Assembly: GCF_017792385.1 (NCBI RefSeq) | Contig: NZ_CP051230.1 | Coordinates: 1,488,001-1,552,000 of the forward strand | From: Hyphomonas sp. | GTDB taxonomy: Bacteria > Pseudomonadota > Alphaproteobacteria > Caulobacterales > Hyphomonadaceae | DNA: 64,000 nucleotides | Direction of reading: 5' to 3' | Shown: one piece after another, positions 8,583 to 18,189 of the stretch | How positions within the stretch are numbered: the stretch's first letter is position 1 | Layout: each line of letters opens with the position of its first letter | Position numbers and translations under genes: made by a program | The notes under the pieces: model-generated | Told to the model about the DNA's origin: nothing | What the model saw: only the letters and a program-made list of their open reading frames with translations | Database searches by the model: none

Positions 8583-9893
8583 ATGCGCGTTGCGATGATT
8601 GGGACAGGCTATGTCGGCCTTGTGAGCGGGGCCTGTTTTGCCGATTTCGGGCACGTCGTGACGTGTGTCGACAAGGACGCCTCCAAGATCGAGAAGCTCG
8701 AGGCCGGCATCATGCCGATCTACGAGCCGGGCCTCGACAGCCTGGTTGAGAAAAACGTCAAGGAAGAGCGCCTGTTCTTCACGACCGAGGCGAAGGACGC
8801 GATCCGCGATGCCGATGCGGTGTTCATCGCCGTGGGCACGCCGTCCCGCCGGGGCGATGGCCATGCAGACCTCTCTTATGTCTACGCTGCCGCGGAAGAG
8901 ATCGCCGAATTGATGGATGGCTTTACGGTCATCGTCACCAAATCCACCGTTCCGGTTGGCACCGGGGACGAAGTGGAAGAGATCATTCGCAAGAAGCGGC
9001 CCGATGGCGATTTCGCCGTTGTGTCCAATCCCGAATTCCTGCGTGAAGGCGCCGCCATCAAGGATTTCAAGATTCCGGACCGGGTCGTGGTCGGCACGGA
9101 TGATGAGCGCGCGCGCGAAGTGATGCGCGAACTGTATCGCCCGCTCTTCCTGAACGAGACGCCCATCCTGTTCACGGCGCGCCGGACGTCGGAACTGATC
9201 AAATATGCGGCCAATGCCTTCCTCGCCGTGAAGATCACCTTCATCAACGAGATGGCGGATCTCTGCGAGAAGGTCGGCGCGAATGTCCAGGAAGTGTCCC
9301 GCGGCATCGGCCTTGACGGCCGGATCGGCAAGAAATTCCTGAACGCAGGCCCCGGCTATGGCGGCTCGTGCTTTCCGAAGGATACGCTGGCGCTGACCAA
9401 GACGGCAAACGACTACAATTCTCCCGTCCGCATCGTCGACACCGTGGTCGAGGTCAATGCGGCCCGCAAGAAGGCGATGGCCGACAAGGTGATCCAGGCC
9501 ATGGGCGGCGACGTGAAGGGCAAGACGATCGGTGTGCTGGGCCTGGCCTTCAAGCAGAACACCGACGACATGCGCGATGCGCCGAGCCTGGACATCATTC
9601 CGGCGCTTCAGGCGGCTGGCGCGACCATCCGTGCCTTCGATCCGGAAGCGATGGAGGAAGCGGCGCACCTGCTCAGCGACATTGAATTCGCCAAGAACGC
9701 CTATGACGCCGTGCAGGATGCCGATGCCATGGTGATCGTGACCGAGTGGGACCAGTTCCGCGCGCTGGACCTCGACCGGATCAAGGACGCCCTCAATTCA
9801 AACATTGTGGTTGACCTCCGGAACATCTATTCACCTGAGGACATGGCGGGCCGCGGATTCCAGTATACCTCCATCGGCCGCCCGACGATCTGA
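8583..9893 (+). CDS. ugd: UDP-glucose 6-dehydrogenase
   Basis: A 436-residue cytosolic enzyme that oxidises UDP-glucose twice, using NAD, to UDP-glucuronate for surface polysaccharides. The Rossmann motif GTGYVGL is at residues 7-13. The catalytic thiohemiacetal Cys263 lies in GPGYGGSCFPKDT. The substrate-binding EFLREGAAIKDF and the C-terminal NAD/UDP-binding domain (VLGLAFKQNTDDMRDAPS) are complete. AGTGAGGGAAA precedes the ATG. A sigma-54-like promoter is upstream. It probably cooperates with the phosphohexomutase at 6233 and the dehydratase at 14549. Confidence 0.96.
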   Translation: MRVAMIGTGYVGLVSGACFADFGHVVTCVDKDASKIEKLEAGIMPIYEPGLDSLVEKNVKEERLFFTTEAKDAIRDADAVFIAVGTPSRRGDGHADLSYVYAAAEEIAELMDGFTVIVTKSTVPVGTGDEVEEIIRKKRPDGDFAVVSNPEFLREGAAIKDFKIPDRVVVGTDDERAREVMRELYRPLFLNETPILFTARRTSELIKYAANAFLAVKITFINEMADLCEKVGANVQEVSRGIGLDGRIGKKFLNAGPGYGGSCFPKDTLALTKTANDYNSPVRIVDTVVEVNAARKKAMADKVIQAMGGDVKGKTIGVLGLAFKQNTDDMRDAPSLDIIPALQAAGATIRAFDPEAMEEAAHLLSDIEFAKNAYDAVQDADAMVIVTEWDQFRALDLDRIKDALNSNIVVDLRNIYSPEDMAGRGFQYTSIGRPTI

Positions 9894-9920
9894 GACGCCA
9901 GGAAAACAGGACGCTAAAAC

Positions 9921-10571
9921 ATGAAATTCTTCGTAGATACCGCGGATACGGGTGACATTGCCGAGCTGGCTGCCACCGGCCTGATCGACGGGGTCACCAC
10001 GAACCCGTCGCTGGTTGCCAAGTCCGGTCGCCCCTTTGCCGAAGTCATCAAGGAAATCTGTGACATTGTTTCCGGACCGGTCAGCGCCGAAGTGGTCGCC
10101 ACCGATTATGACGGGATGATCAGCGAAGGCCGCAAATTGGCGAAGATCGCTGACAACGTTGCCGTGAAGCTGCCGCTGACCCTCGACGGCCTCAAGGCCT
10201 GCCGCACCCTGTCGGACGACGGCACCATGGTGAATGTGACGCTCTGCTTCTCGGCCAATCAGGCCCTGCTGGCTGCCAAGGCCGGCGCCACTTTCATCTC
10301 GCCCTTCATCGGCCGCCTCGACGACATCAATGTCGACGGCATGGAACTGATCAGCGACATTCGCCAGATCTATGACAATTACCTGTTCGACACGGAAATC
10401 CTCGCCGCGTCGATCCGCACGGCCAATCATGTGAAACTGTCGGCTCTGGCAGGCGCAGACGTCGCCACGATGCCCCCCGCGGTCATCAAGGGCCTGGTCA
10501 AGCATCCGCTGACTGACAAGGGTCTGGAGGCCTTCCTCGCGGACGCTGAAAAGGCCGGCATCAAGGTCTGA
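9921..10571 (+). CDS. fsa: Fructose-6-phosphate aldolase / short transaldolase
   Basis: A 216-residue TIM-barrel aldolase of the short TalC/FSA group. It starts MKFFVDTADTGDIAEL and has GVTTNPSLVAKSG at 25-36; the Schiff-base Lys is at 83 in NVAVKLPLT. Members are either fructose-6-phosphate aldolases or true transaldolases; length and motifs do not separate them here. It lies 27 bp after ugd and 5 bp before thiD, so it is likely in one transcript with both. Confidence 0.9.
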   Translation: MKFFVDTADTGDIAELAATGLIDGVTTNPSLVAKSGRPFAEVIKEICDIVSGPVSAEVVATDYDGMISEGRKLAKIADNVAVKLPLTLDGLKACRTLSDDGTMVNVTLCFSANQALLAAKAGATFISPFIGRLDDINVDGMELISDIRQIYDNYLFDTEILAASIRTANHVKLSALAGADVATMPPAVIKGLVKHPLTDKGLEAFLADAEKAGIKV

Positions 10572-10576
10572 TTGCC

Positions 10577-11392
10577 ATGACGCAGGCTGACGGTCCGCAA
10601 GGGCGGGTTCTCATCATCGCCGGATCCGATTCCGGCGGCGGTGCGGGCATACAGGCCGATATCAAGGCCGTCAGCATGCTTGGCGGCTATGCCATGACCG
10701 CCATTACGGCAATCACCGTACAGAACACGCACGGCGTGCAGGGCGTCTGGCCTGTGCCGGTCGAGGCGGTGGTCGGCCAGATGCAGGTCACCCTGTCCGA
10801 CATTGGTGGGGATGCCATCAAGACCGGCATGCTCGGTACGGCCCCACTGGTCGAAGCGGTGGCGGAATGCCTGTCCGCGCATGCGCATCTGGTGCCACGT
10901 GTCATCGATCCGGTGATGGTGGCCACGTCCGGTGACCGGTTGGTGGATGCAAAGGCCGTCGAAGCGATCCGGTCGGAACTTGTGCCTGGCGCGCGCCTTG
11001 TGACGCCGAATGCGCCGGAGGCGGAAGTCCTGACCGGCAAGGCGGTCGAAACCGTCAGCGGACAGCGACGGGCGGCGGAAGCCCTGCTTGAACTCGGCGC
11101 CAATGGCGCACTGGTCAAGGGCGGTCATATTGGCGGAAGCGTCATCACCGACGTTCTGCAAACCACGACCGGTGAATGGATTTTCGAAAGCCCTCGCATC
11201 GAGACGCGTTCGACGCATGGAACAGGGTGTACGCTGGCCTCGGCCATTGCAGCCCTGCTCGCACAGGGGGTCAGTGTTCCGGACTCGGTTGAACAGGCGC
11301 GGGACTATCTGTTGCAGGCCATCCGCGAAGCCAAGGGCTTTGGGGGCGGTCACGGGCCGGTGCATCATGGCTGGGTGCTGGACGCCGAATAG
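10577..11392 (+). CDS. thiD: Hydroxymethylpyrimidine / phosphomethylpyrimidine kinase
   Basis: A 271-residue ribokinase-fold enzyme that phosphorylates HMP and then HMP-P to the pyrophosphate used for thiamine synthesis. The N-terminal substrate loop GSDSGGGAGIQADIK, the central DPVMVATSGDRL and the anion-hole/catalytic HGTGCTLASAIAALLA are all present. The ATG at 10577 is 5 bp after the aldolase stop. No TPP riboswitch can fit in that gap, and no other thi gene is nearby. Confidence 0.95.
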   Translation: MTQADGPQGRVLIIAGSDSGGGAGIQADIKAVSMLGGYAMTAITAITVQNTHGVQGVWPVPVEAVVGQMQVTLSDIGGDAIKTGMLGTAPLVEAVAECLSAHAHLVPRVIDPVMVATSGDRLVDAKAVEAIRSELVPGARLVTPNAPEAEVLTGKAVETVSGQRRAAEALLELGANGALVKGGHIGGSVITDVLQTTTGEWIFESPRIETRSTHGTGCTLASAIAALLAQGVSVPDSVEQARDYLLQAIREAKGFGGGHGPVHHGWVLDAE

Positions 11393-11477
11393 GGCCGCTC
11401 AACAACCCTTCAGAATTCATCGTTTTTCCCCATGGCGCCGGCATGGCATTGAGATTGCCTTGACTGGAGAGCCCGCC

Positions 11478-12296
11478 ATGCCCGAATTGCCATTCTATCA
11501 GGTCGACGCGTTCGCATCGAAACCGTTCGAGGGGAATCAGGCCTGTGTCATGCCGCTGGACAAGTTTCTGCCGGACGAGACGCTTCAGGCCATCGCGGCG
11601 GAAAATAATGTCGCCGAGACGGCCTATATCGTTCCCGCAGGGGAGGGAGTCTGGACGCTGCGCTGGTTTACGCCCGCCGTCGAAGTGCCCCTGTGCGGGC
11701 ACGCCACGCTCGGCACGGCGCATGTCCTGTTCGAGGAACTCGGCTTTGCCGGTGATATGATTGCCTTCGACACGGTAAAGTCCGGAAGGCTGACAGTCCG
11801 CCGGCTGGCGGACGGCCAGTTGGAAATGGATTTTCCCTCCGCGCCAGTCACGGAAATTCCGGTGACGGATGAGGTCGCCGCAGCGCTCGGTGCGCGTCCC
11901 GTACAGGCCTGGGGTGGCATGTTCTATGCGGCGCGCTTCGAAACTCCGGAAGACGTGACCGGGCTGAAACCGGACCTGAAAGCCCTGAAGGATCTCGGCG
12001 TGCCGGGAGACGGGTGGGACCGGGGCAATTTCGGCTGTTTCGCAGCAGGCGGGACCGGTGTCGACGTGACCAGCCGGTTCTTTGCGCCCGGCAGCGGCAT
12101 TGACGAGGACCCGGCCACGGGCAGTTGGCACACCATGCTCGCCCGCGTGATGAGCGAGCGGTTCGGACTGGATCAGCTATCGTGCCATCAGGCCTTTCCC
12201 GGACGTGGCGCGCGGATCGATACGACCCTGCAAGGTGACCGGGTCAAGCTGATCGGCAGTTCTGTCACGGTGATCAAGGGCAGCTTCCGCCTGTAG
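11478..12296 (+). CDS. PhzF family isomerase/epimerase
   Basis: A 272-residue protein with the two-domain diaminopimelate-epimerase fold of PhzF. It begins MPELPFYQVDAFASKPFEGN; the expected general-acid Glu lies in NNVAETAYIVP, the second motif is CGHATLGTAHVLFE, and the phosphate/ligand motif DEDPATGSWHTMLA is near residue 212. No phenazine genes are present, so this is one of the many PhzF relatives of unknown substrate. The ATG at 11478 follows GGAGAGC; upstream in-frame codons only overlap thiD. Confidence 0.88.
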   Translation: MPELPFYQVDAFASKPFEGNQACVMPLDKFLPDETLQAIAAENNVAETAYIVPAGEGVWTLRWFTPAVEVPLCGHATLGTAHVLFEELGFAGDMIAFDTVKSGRLTVRRLADGQLEMDFPSAPVTEIPVTDEVAAALGARPVQAWGGMFYAARFETPEDVTGLKPDLKALKDLGVPGDGWDRGNFGCFAAGGTGVDVTSRFFAPGSGIDEDPATGSWHTMLARVMSERFGLDQLSCHQAFPGRGARIDTTLQGDRVKLIGSSVTVIKGSFRL

Positions 12297-12301
12297 GTGC
12301 G

Positions 12302-12880
12302 CTAGTCCGCACCCCACGGCGCGGGTGGCGCATCGACCGGCGCCGATGTGTCGAATTCAATGCGGAAGAACCGGTTCGGACGCGCCATCTCATAGGCGAA
12401 CAATGTATGTGACGGTCGCACTTCGATGGCCCAGACATTTTCCTTCGACTGAGGGATGCCCTCGGCATCGAACAGGGTTTTCGTTGCCGCGTCCGCCGGG
12501 AAGTTAAGCCGGCTGCCGCTGAACCGGTCGTCGCGTGTCCCGCCATACCAGGTCACCGCATCCGGGCTGCCATCTTCATGGCGATGGTCATGGTGCAGGG
12601 CAAGGCGATCATCTTCCCGGTGGATGACCCAGGTGCGGGAGCGATCCTCCCCGACATGCAGCGGTACGCGTATTTCGTCCTGCGAACAGTCCCGGACATG
12701 CATCACGATTCGTTCAGCCCGCCAGGCATCGTCGGCGGCATCTTCACTGACAATGCGACCCTCGAATGCCTGGCCACACAGCGCCGTCAGACGGCTGAAG
12801 AATTCCGACTCCTCGACGGTCGGCTGGGAGCAGGCCGATCCCAGAAACGCCAGCAGGAAAAGGAAGGTCGCGCGCCGCAT
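12302..12880 (-). CDS. Small predicted lipoprotein, unknown function
   Basis: A 192-residue protein with a lipoprotein signal (MRRATFLFLLAFLGSAC, lipidated Cys17). The mature part contains a CGQAFEGRIVSEDAADD segment and a Cys in MHVRDCSQDE that could pair with it, several charged beta-like segments and no catalytic motif I recognise. It starts 2 bp after the purH stop, so it is probably translated by re-initiation and shares the purH transcript. Position +2 of the mature protein is Ser, predicting outer-membrane sorting if Lol rules apply. Confidence 0.75.
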   Translation of the reverse strand: MRRATFLFLLAFLGSACSQPTVEESEFFSRLTALCGQAFEGRIVSEDAADDAWRAERIVMHVRDCSQDEIRVPLHVGEDRSRTWVIHREDDRLALHHDHRHEDGSPDAVTWYGGTRDDRFSGSRLNFPADAATKTLFDAEGIPQSKENVWAIEVRPSHTLFAYEMARPNRFFRIEFDTSAPVDAPPAPWGAD

Positions 12881-12882
12881 GT

Positions 12883-14487
12883 CTAGTGACGGAAATGGCG
12901 CATGCCGGTGAACACCATGGCAAGGCCAGCCTCGTCTGCGGCAGCGATCACGTCATCATCACGAATGGAGCCGCCGGGTTGGATCACGGCGGTGGCGCCC
13001 GCAGAGGCGGCCTGGAGCAGACCATCCGGGAACGGGAAGAAGGCATCGGATGCGGCAACGCAGCCCTTTGTTTTCGGTTCGTCCCAGCCTGCCGCCTCGG
13101 CGGCGTCCTCCGCCTTGCGGGCGGCAATCCGGGCGGAATCGATGCGGCTCATCTGACCGGCGCCAATCCCGACGGTTGCGCCATCCTTCGCATAGATGAT
13201 CGTGTTGGACTTCACATGCTTGGCCACGCGCCAGGCGAAGAGCATGTCTTCCAGTTCCTGCTCCGACGGGGCTTTCTTCGTGACGATCTTGAGATCGTCC
13301 CGGGTGATGCGTCCGAAGTCACGGTCCTGCATCAGGAAGCCGCCGGCAACCGTCTTCACGAACCGGCCCGGCGCCGCTGGATCCGGCAGCCCTTCAGTAA
13401 TCAGGAGGCGGAGGTTCTTTTTCTTCGCGAATACGGCTTCGGCCGCAGCATCTGCGCCAGGCGCGATCACGACTTCCGTGAAGATTTGCGAAATCTCTCG
13501 TGCGGTGTCTTCATCCAGCGGACGATTGAGGGCGACAATGCCGCCGAAGGCCGAGGTGGAATCGCAGGCCAGGGCCGCGCGATAGGCCTCGATGATGCTG
13601 GTGCCCTGGGCGACCCCGCACGGATTGGCGTGTTTGATGATGGCCACCGCCGGCGTTTCATTGCCGAGTTCGCCAATCAGCTCGTAGGCCGCGTCGGTGT
13701 CGTTGATGTTGTTGTAGGACAGTTCCTTGCCCTGCAGCTGACGGGCGGTGGCGACGCCGGGGCGTTTCTCGCCCGTGACATAGAAGGCCGCCTTCTGGTG
13801 CGGGTTTTCGCCATAGCGCAGGGATTGCTGCAGCTTGCCGCCAAGGGCAGCCCAGTCCGGCGCCGTCTCGCCCAGCTGCTCGGCATACCAGGCCGAGATG
13901 GCCGCGTCATAGGCGGCCGTGCGGGCATAGGTCTTGGCCGCCAGCTTGCGGCACAGGCCGACACTCACCTCCCCCTGCGCAGCTTCCATTTCCCCCAGCA
14001 CGGCGTCCACGTCTCCACCATCCGTACACACGGCGACGAACGCACCATTCTTCGCCGCTGCCCGCAGCATGGCCGGGCCGCCGATGTCGATGTTCTCGAT
14101 ACAAGTGTCGAAATCCGCACCTGACGCGACCGTGGCCTCGAACGGATAGAGGTTCACATAGATCAGGTCGATCGCGCCGATGCCATGGGTTTCGGCGTCC
14201 TTCACATGCGAAGGGTTGTCGCGCAGATAGAGCAGGCCGCCATGCACGGCCGGGTGCAGCGTCTTCACGCGGCCATCCATCATTTCCGGGAAGCCGGTGA
14301 GGTCCGCAACATCCTTCACCTCCAGCCCGGCCTCCTTCAGCAGTTTCGACGTACCGCCGGTCGAGACGAGTTCGACGCCCATCGCGGCGAGCTTCTGGGC
14401 CTGTTCGACCAGTCCCGTCTTGTCGGAAACGGACAGAAGGGCACGGCGAATGCGAACGGGAGCTCCGCGGGTGGCGGCGTCGGTCAT
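12883..14487 (-). CDS. purH: Bifunctional AICAR formyltransferase / IMP cyclohydrolase
   Basis: A 534-residue enzyme for the last two steps of IMP synthesis. The N-terminal cyclohydrolase (MGS-like fold) begins RALLSVSDKTGLVEQA and contains STGGTSKLL and DLTGFPEMMDGRVKTLHP. The C-terminal AICAR transformylase carries SLRYGENPHQKAAFY, KHANPCGVAQG and DAFFPFPDGL. I chose the ATG at 14487 (MTDAATRG); the frame is open further upstream but encodes non-conserved sequence. It lies 61 bp after the dehydratase gene in a long minus-strand run and is followed after 2 bp by a lipoprotein gene. Confidence 0.97.
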   Translation of the reverse strand: MTDAATRGAPVRIRRALLSVSDKTGLVEQAQKLAAMGVELVSTGGTSKLLKEAGLEVKDVADLTGFPEMMDGRVKTLHPAVHGGLLYLRDNPSHVKDAETHGIGAIDLIYVNLYPFEATVASGADFDTCIENIDIGGPAMLRAAAKNGAFVAVCTDGGDVDAVLGEMEAAQGEVSVGLCRKLAAKTYARTAAYDAAISAWYAEQLGETAPDWAALGGKLQQSLRYGENPHQKAAFYVTGEKRPGVATARQLQGKELSYNNINDTDAAYELIGELGNETPAVAIIKHANPCGVAQGTSIIEAYRAALACDSTSAFGGIVALNRPLDEDTAREISQIFTEVVIAPGADAAAEAVFAKKKNLRLLITEGLPDPAAPGRFVKTVAGGFLMQDRDFGRITRDDLKIVTKKAPSEQELEDMLFAWRVAKHVKSNTIIYAKDGATVGIGAGQMSRIDSARIAARKAEDAAEAAGWDEPKTKGCVAASDAFFPFPDGLLQAASAGATAVIQPGGSIRDDDVIAAADEAGLAMVFTGMRHFRH

Positions 14488-14548
14488 GTCAGGAAATCCT
14501 CTGGCGCAGGCTGGGTTTGCGCGCGGCGTAGCACGAAGGGGGCGCGCG

Positions 14549-16441
14549 TCAAGCGCTCCAGCGTCGCGCCTTTTGTGCGGTATCGCTGGTATACTCCGGC
14601 ACGAGCACACCCAGCAGGCGCAAGGCTTCGGACCGTTCGCGCCGCGATGCTGCCTCGATCAGCTCCGCCAGCCGCTTCTCGAACAGTTCAGACGGCTCGT
14701 GCAGGTTCTCCACCTGCCACACGCCATCGACTGCAGTCTGCACCACGGCCTCATGCTCATAGGTCAGCACTTCGTGCATCTTCTCGCCGTCACGCAGGCC
14801 GGTCGTCGTGATCTTGATGTCGACCCCGGGCACCAGTCCCTTCATGCGGATCATCGTCTCGGCCAGCTGCAGGATCGGCATCGGCTCACCCATGTCCAGG
14901 ACATAGAGCCCGGTTTCGGAGCCGTTCTTTTGAAGGGCTGCGGATTGCAGCACCAGCGACGACGCTTCTTCGACGGTCATGAAATAGCGGGTCACGCCGG
15001 GATCGGTCAGCGTCACGGGGCCGCCGGCAGCGATCTGCCGCTCGAACAGCGGCACGACGGAGCCCGACGAGCCGAGCACATTTCCGAAGCGCACGATCGA
15101 GGCTGCCATGCCGGTCTTGGCGGCGATCCGGGAAATGGCAATCTCTGCAAGGCGCTTGGTGGCGCCCATGACATTGTCCGGGTCGACGGCCTTGTCGGTG
15201 GAAATGAACACGAAGCTGCGCGCGCCGACCGCAGCGGCGGCCTCTGCCGCGTTGACCGCCCCGGCCACATTGGTCAGCACCGCTTCACAAATGTTCCGCT
15301 CCATCAGCGGCACATGTTTCAGTGCTGCGGCATGGATCACCACGTCAGGCTTGGCGCGGGTGAAGATATCCTTCACGCGATTGATGTCGCGCACATCGCC
15401 GAGTCGGGCAACATGGCGGCCAGGCGGCAGAATGCCGGCCAGGTCGAGATCGATGGAATAGAGATTGTATTCCGATGCATCCATCACGGTCAGCGCGGCG
15501 GGACCCAGCTGGGCCACCTGCCGGGTCAGTTCCGACCCGATCGTTCCGCCGCCGCCGGTGACCAGCACATTGGCGTTGCTCATCAGGTTGCGCACCGGCT
15601 CGATGCACAAATGGCGTTCCGGGCGGGACAGCAGGTCTGCCGGGCGCACGGGCTCCAGCACCTGAGCAGTCTCGTCGCGACTGAGGGCCATGATTTCGGC
15701 GCCATGGTCGGACGCCATCTCAAGGACGCGGATCGTGGTTTCCCGTTTGCGCGCTGCGCCCGTCACCGCCACCCACGGAGTTTGCCGGTAGCGCACGGTC
15801 AACACTTCGATCAATGAGCCCAGCTCATCCAGAGAGCCGAGGATCGGAATACCGCGAATGGCGCGTCCGGGTTCCGTTGGCGCAATGTCCACCAGCCCCA
15901 GAATTCGGATCTTGCTGCTTTGGGCTGAGGACTGGATACGCCGGATGACGTGGACGCAGCTTTGTGAGTCCCCGACCAGCAGGACCGGCTGGCCGTTCTT
16001 GGCGACCGGGCTGAAAATCTGGAACGGCTCGTGCGTGGTGCGCGACAGGGCAAACATGCGGCCCGCGAACAGGCCGATGGTCCACAATACGAGCGCTGCG
16101 CTCAATGTCGCAAATGGCGTCGCGAGCAGGCCGTTCAGCATCAGCATGACCGGCAGGTAGATCAGCGCAGCCAGGCATACGGCCTGGAAGATGCGGACGG
16201 CATCGGGCCAGCCCATATGGCGCCAGACCTGCTTCTGGATACCCAGGATCAGGAAGGACAGGGCCACGGAGGCGCCAAAGAAGGCAGAGCTGATCAGGAT
16301 CGAATTCAGGGGCAGGTCGGTCCGCGGGGATTCCGAAGACCAGACGAGCAGCCCCGAAAAGGCCATGGCGAACATCGCAACACAGATGTCAAAACCGAGG
16401 GTCAGCGCCATGGCGCGTCGGGCGGCCTGCTTTGGTGTCAT
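14549..16441 (-). CDS. Membrane-bound nucleotide-sugar 4,6-dehydratase (FlaA1/WbpM/CapD type)
   Basis: A 630-residue protein. Four transmembrane helices occupy about residues 10-135. A CoA-binding-like Rossmann segment follows (PVLLVGDSQSCVHVIRR). The C-terminal SDR domain starts with VLVTGGGGTIGSELTRQ. The catalytic segment STDKAVDPDNVMGATKR has Met where short SDRs have Tyr, as in the long WbpM/PglF group that dehydrates UDP-GlcNAc. It should make UDP-4-keto-6-deoxy sugars for surface glycans. Its ATG overlaps the heparinase stop (ATGA), so translation is coupled to that gene. Confidence 0.9.
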   Translation of the reverse strand: MTPKQAARRAMALTLGFDICVAMFAMAFSGLLVWSSESPRTDLPLNSILISSAFFGASVALSFLILGIQKQVWRHMGWPDAVRIFQAVCLAALIYLPVMLMLNGLLATPFATLSAALVLWTIGLFAGRMFALSRTTHEPFQIFSPVAKNGQPVLLVGDSQSCVHVIRRIQSSAQSSKIRILGLVDIAPTEPGRAIRGIPILGSLDELGSLIEVLTVRYRQTPWVAVTGAARKRETTIRVLEMASDHGAEIMALSRDETAQVLEPVRPADLLSRPERHLCIEPVRNLMSNANVLVTGGGGTIGSELTRQVAQLGPAALTVMDASEYNLYSIDLDLAGILPPGRHVARLGDVRDINRVKDIFTRAKPDVVIHAAALKHVPLMERNICEAVLTNVAGAVNAAEAAAAVGARSFVFISTDKAVDPDNVMGATKRLAEIAISRIAAKTGMAASIVRFGNVLGSSGSVVPLFERQIAAGGPVTLTDPGVTRYFMTVEEASSLVLQSAALQKNGSETGLYVLDMGEPMPILQLAETMIRMKGLVPGVDIKITTTGLRDGEKMHEVLTYEHEAVVQTAVDGVWQVENLHEPSELFEKRLAELIEAASRRERSEALRLLGVLVPEYTSDTAQKARRWSA

Positions 16442-18171
16442 GCTGATCTTTCCTTCAGAAACGCCCAGCGGACACAGTTTGGAGGCTGTTGTCCGTCCCC
16501 GTTTGGATCCGCAAATCCAGCCATAACGATTTGTTCCGGTCTTTCAACCACACCGCGTGCCAGATAAACCGTACGTTCAAGACGGGCGCCTTCATGGCTG
16601 GTCTTGAATTTCCAGACGGTGCCATCGTCGCACACAAGTCGAATCGCATCTCTACCCATTATCGCCGTGACGGTGGGGTGTAAATGAAAGCGGATTTCAA
16701 AACCAATGAACTTGCGGTCATCTGAGGGGGGTTGTGAGACGGGTCTGACAAGAGAATCCTCGCCTGTCAGTCTCTGGCCGTCTCCTGACATGAAGATTCG
16801 CCGTCTGTGCAGAAGGCCGCACGCTGCCTTGTAGCCACCATGCTGGGCGTCCAGCCAGATCTCGTCGGCCTCTTCCAGCCGCTTTGCGGAAATGCCCACC
16901 GGACCTTGCGCAGACAGCAGGCGGGATTCGTCATTCATGGAAAAGGTCGAGGAATCCCGACCGGCCAGAATGAGCGTGGAATGCGCGCCCGTGCGCCGCA
17001 CGGCGGCCTGCCAGTCCACATTCACTTCTGCGCTGTAACCGCATGACGTGACGAGACGCCGGTCTCCATCCGACAGGTCGAAGCCCAGGGCGCCGGCATG
17101 GGCGAAATCCCCGAACGGGCGCTCCGGCGCTTCCCCGCAGTCCAGGATCAGCCGAAGGCCGGACTTTTCGAGTTTCTGGTAACCGGATTTGGGGGCGAAG
17201 GTGAATCGTCGCGGCGGGCTGGGCAATTGGGCCAGGGCCGCTTCGACGACTTCCGGCCGGGCCTCGTCTCCATCATTGAACGGGCTGAGGGCGCCGTCGC
17301 CGCACCGGAAGAAGGCAACCATCGCCCCCATGCGCGGAATCCATTTTCCAAAGAAGTCCGGTACCGGGTGGCCGGCCTGGTGGAACAGGTCCTGAAGCGT
17401 CAGCAGATGCACGAAGGCATTCAGTCCGCGCGACGGGCTGCGGCTGACATGGCCGCCATCCGGCAGTATCTGGGCAGTGCATTCCGCGTCCAGACGCTCC
17501 AGGGCGGCGTCCAGGCTCATCACCCGGTCGACGCACAATGCCGCGGCCACGATTGCGACGGAGCCGAACCAGCGGGCCTTCGGATCTGTCGCCGCATCGA
17601 CCTGCGCAGCCAGGTAGCGGATCTGGCGCACGAGGCAATCCAGCCGCGCCAGACGGGCTTCCTCCGGTCCGGTTTCGAACAGTTCCGGTCCGCACAGCAT
17701 CCAGTTCCAGCAGCGCACGGCTGTCGGGGCGAGACGCCAGGAAAAGCCGTTGAAGCTGCCATGCGCCACAATCCAGTCATCCACGAAGCGGATCGCGCGG
17801 CTGGCGCCTTCCGGGCCTTGCTCGAACAGGTCGGGCAACCATGAGAATCGGTGCAACCGGTCGGCAAAATGCTTTGAGGGCAGGGGGATGGACCAGGGCG
17901 GTTGGCCGGGCGACAGGGTCAATCGCTCCATGCCGATTCGCCAGATGTCCTGCATCAGGGCTTCACCGCGCCGGTCATCGGCGGGCACCAACCGGGTCAG
18001 ATGGTGGGAAAACCGCTCCGGGACAGGACCGGGCAATTGCGATTTCTGCATCGCGGCGACCTTGGCATCATCGCCATAGGCGCCCCGGAATCTCCGCCAG
18101 AGAGCGGCGTCATCGGCGCCGGTTCTCGTGCGGTCGGCCAGGATTTCGCTGTCTCCGCCTCCCACGTCCAC
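16438..18171 (-). CDS. Heparinase II/III family protein
   Basis: A 577-residue protein with the alpha/alpha-toroid N-terminal half (many Trp/Arg-rich helices, GMERLTLSPGQPPWSIPLPSK) and the C-terminal heparinase II/III beta-sandwich, recognisable by DGGHVSRSPSRGLNAFVHLL and AHAGALGFDLSDGDRRLVTS. Family members cleave acidic polysaccharides by elimination. In alphaproteobacteria a copy without a signal peptide is commonly found beside rpe, rsmB and purH, as here, and its natural substrate is unclear. No signal peptide is visible. It overlaps the downstream dehydratase by 4 bp. Confidence 0.88.
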   Translation of the reverse strand: MDVGGGDSEILADRTRTGADDAALWRRFRGAYGDDAKVAAMQKSQLPGPVPERFSHHLTRLVPADDRRGEALMQDIWRIGMERLTLSPGQPPWSIPLPSKHFADRLHRFSWLPDLFEQGPEGASRAIRFVDDWIVAHGSFNGFSWRLAPTAVRCWNWMLCGPELFETGPEEARLARLDCLVRQIRYLAAQVDAATDPKARWFGSVAIVAAALCVDRVMSLDAALERLDAECTAQILPDGGHVSRSPSRGLNAFVHLLTLQDLFHQAGHPVPDFFGKWIPRMGAMVAFFRCGDGALSPFNDGDEARPEVVEAALAQLPSPPRRFTFAPKSGYQKLEKSGLRLILDCGEAPERPFGDFAHAGALGFDLSDGDRRLVTSCGYSAEVNVDWQAAVRRTGAHSTLILAGRDSSTFSMNDESRLLSAQGPVGISAKRLEEADEIWLDAQHGGYKAACGLLHRRRIFMSGDGQRLTGEDSLVRPVSQPPSDDRKFIGFEIRFHLHPTVTAIMGRDAIRLVCDDGTVWKFKTSHEGARLERTVYLARGVVERPEQIVMAGFADPNGDGQQPPNCVRWAFLKERSA

Positions 18172-18189
18172 CGTCCATTCCGTCCAGAA

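Noticed and set aside
10560..10600. TPP riboswitch for thiD
   Set aside because: The gap between the aldolase stop and the thiD ATG is 5 bp, too short, and no thi-box sequence was seen.
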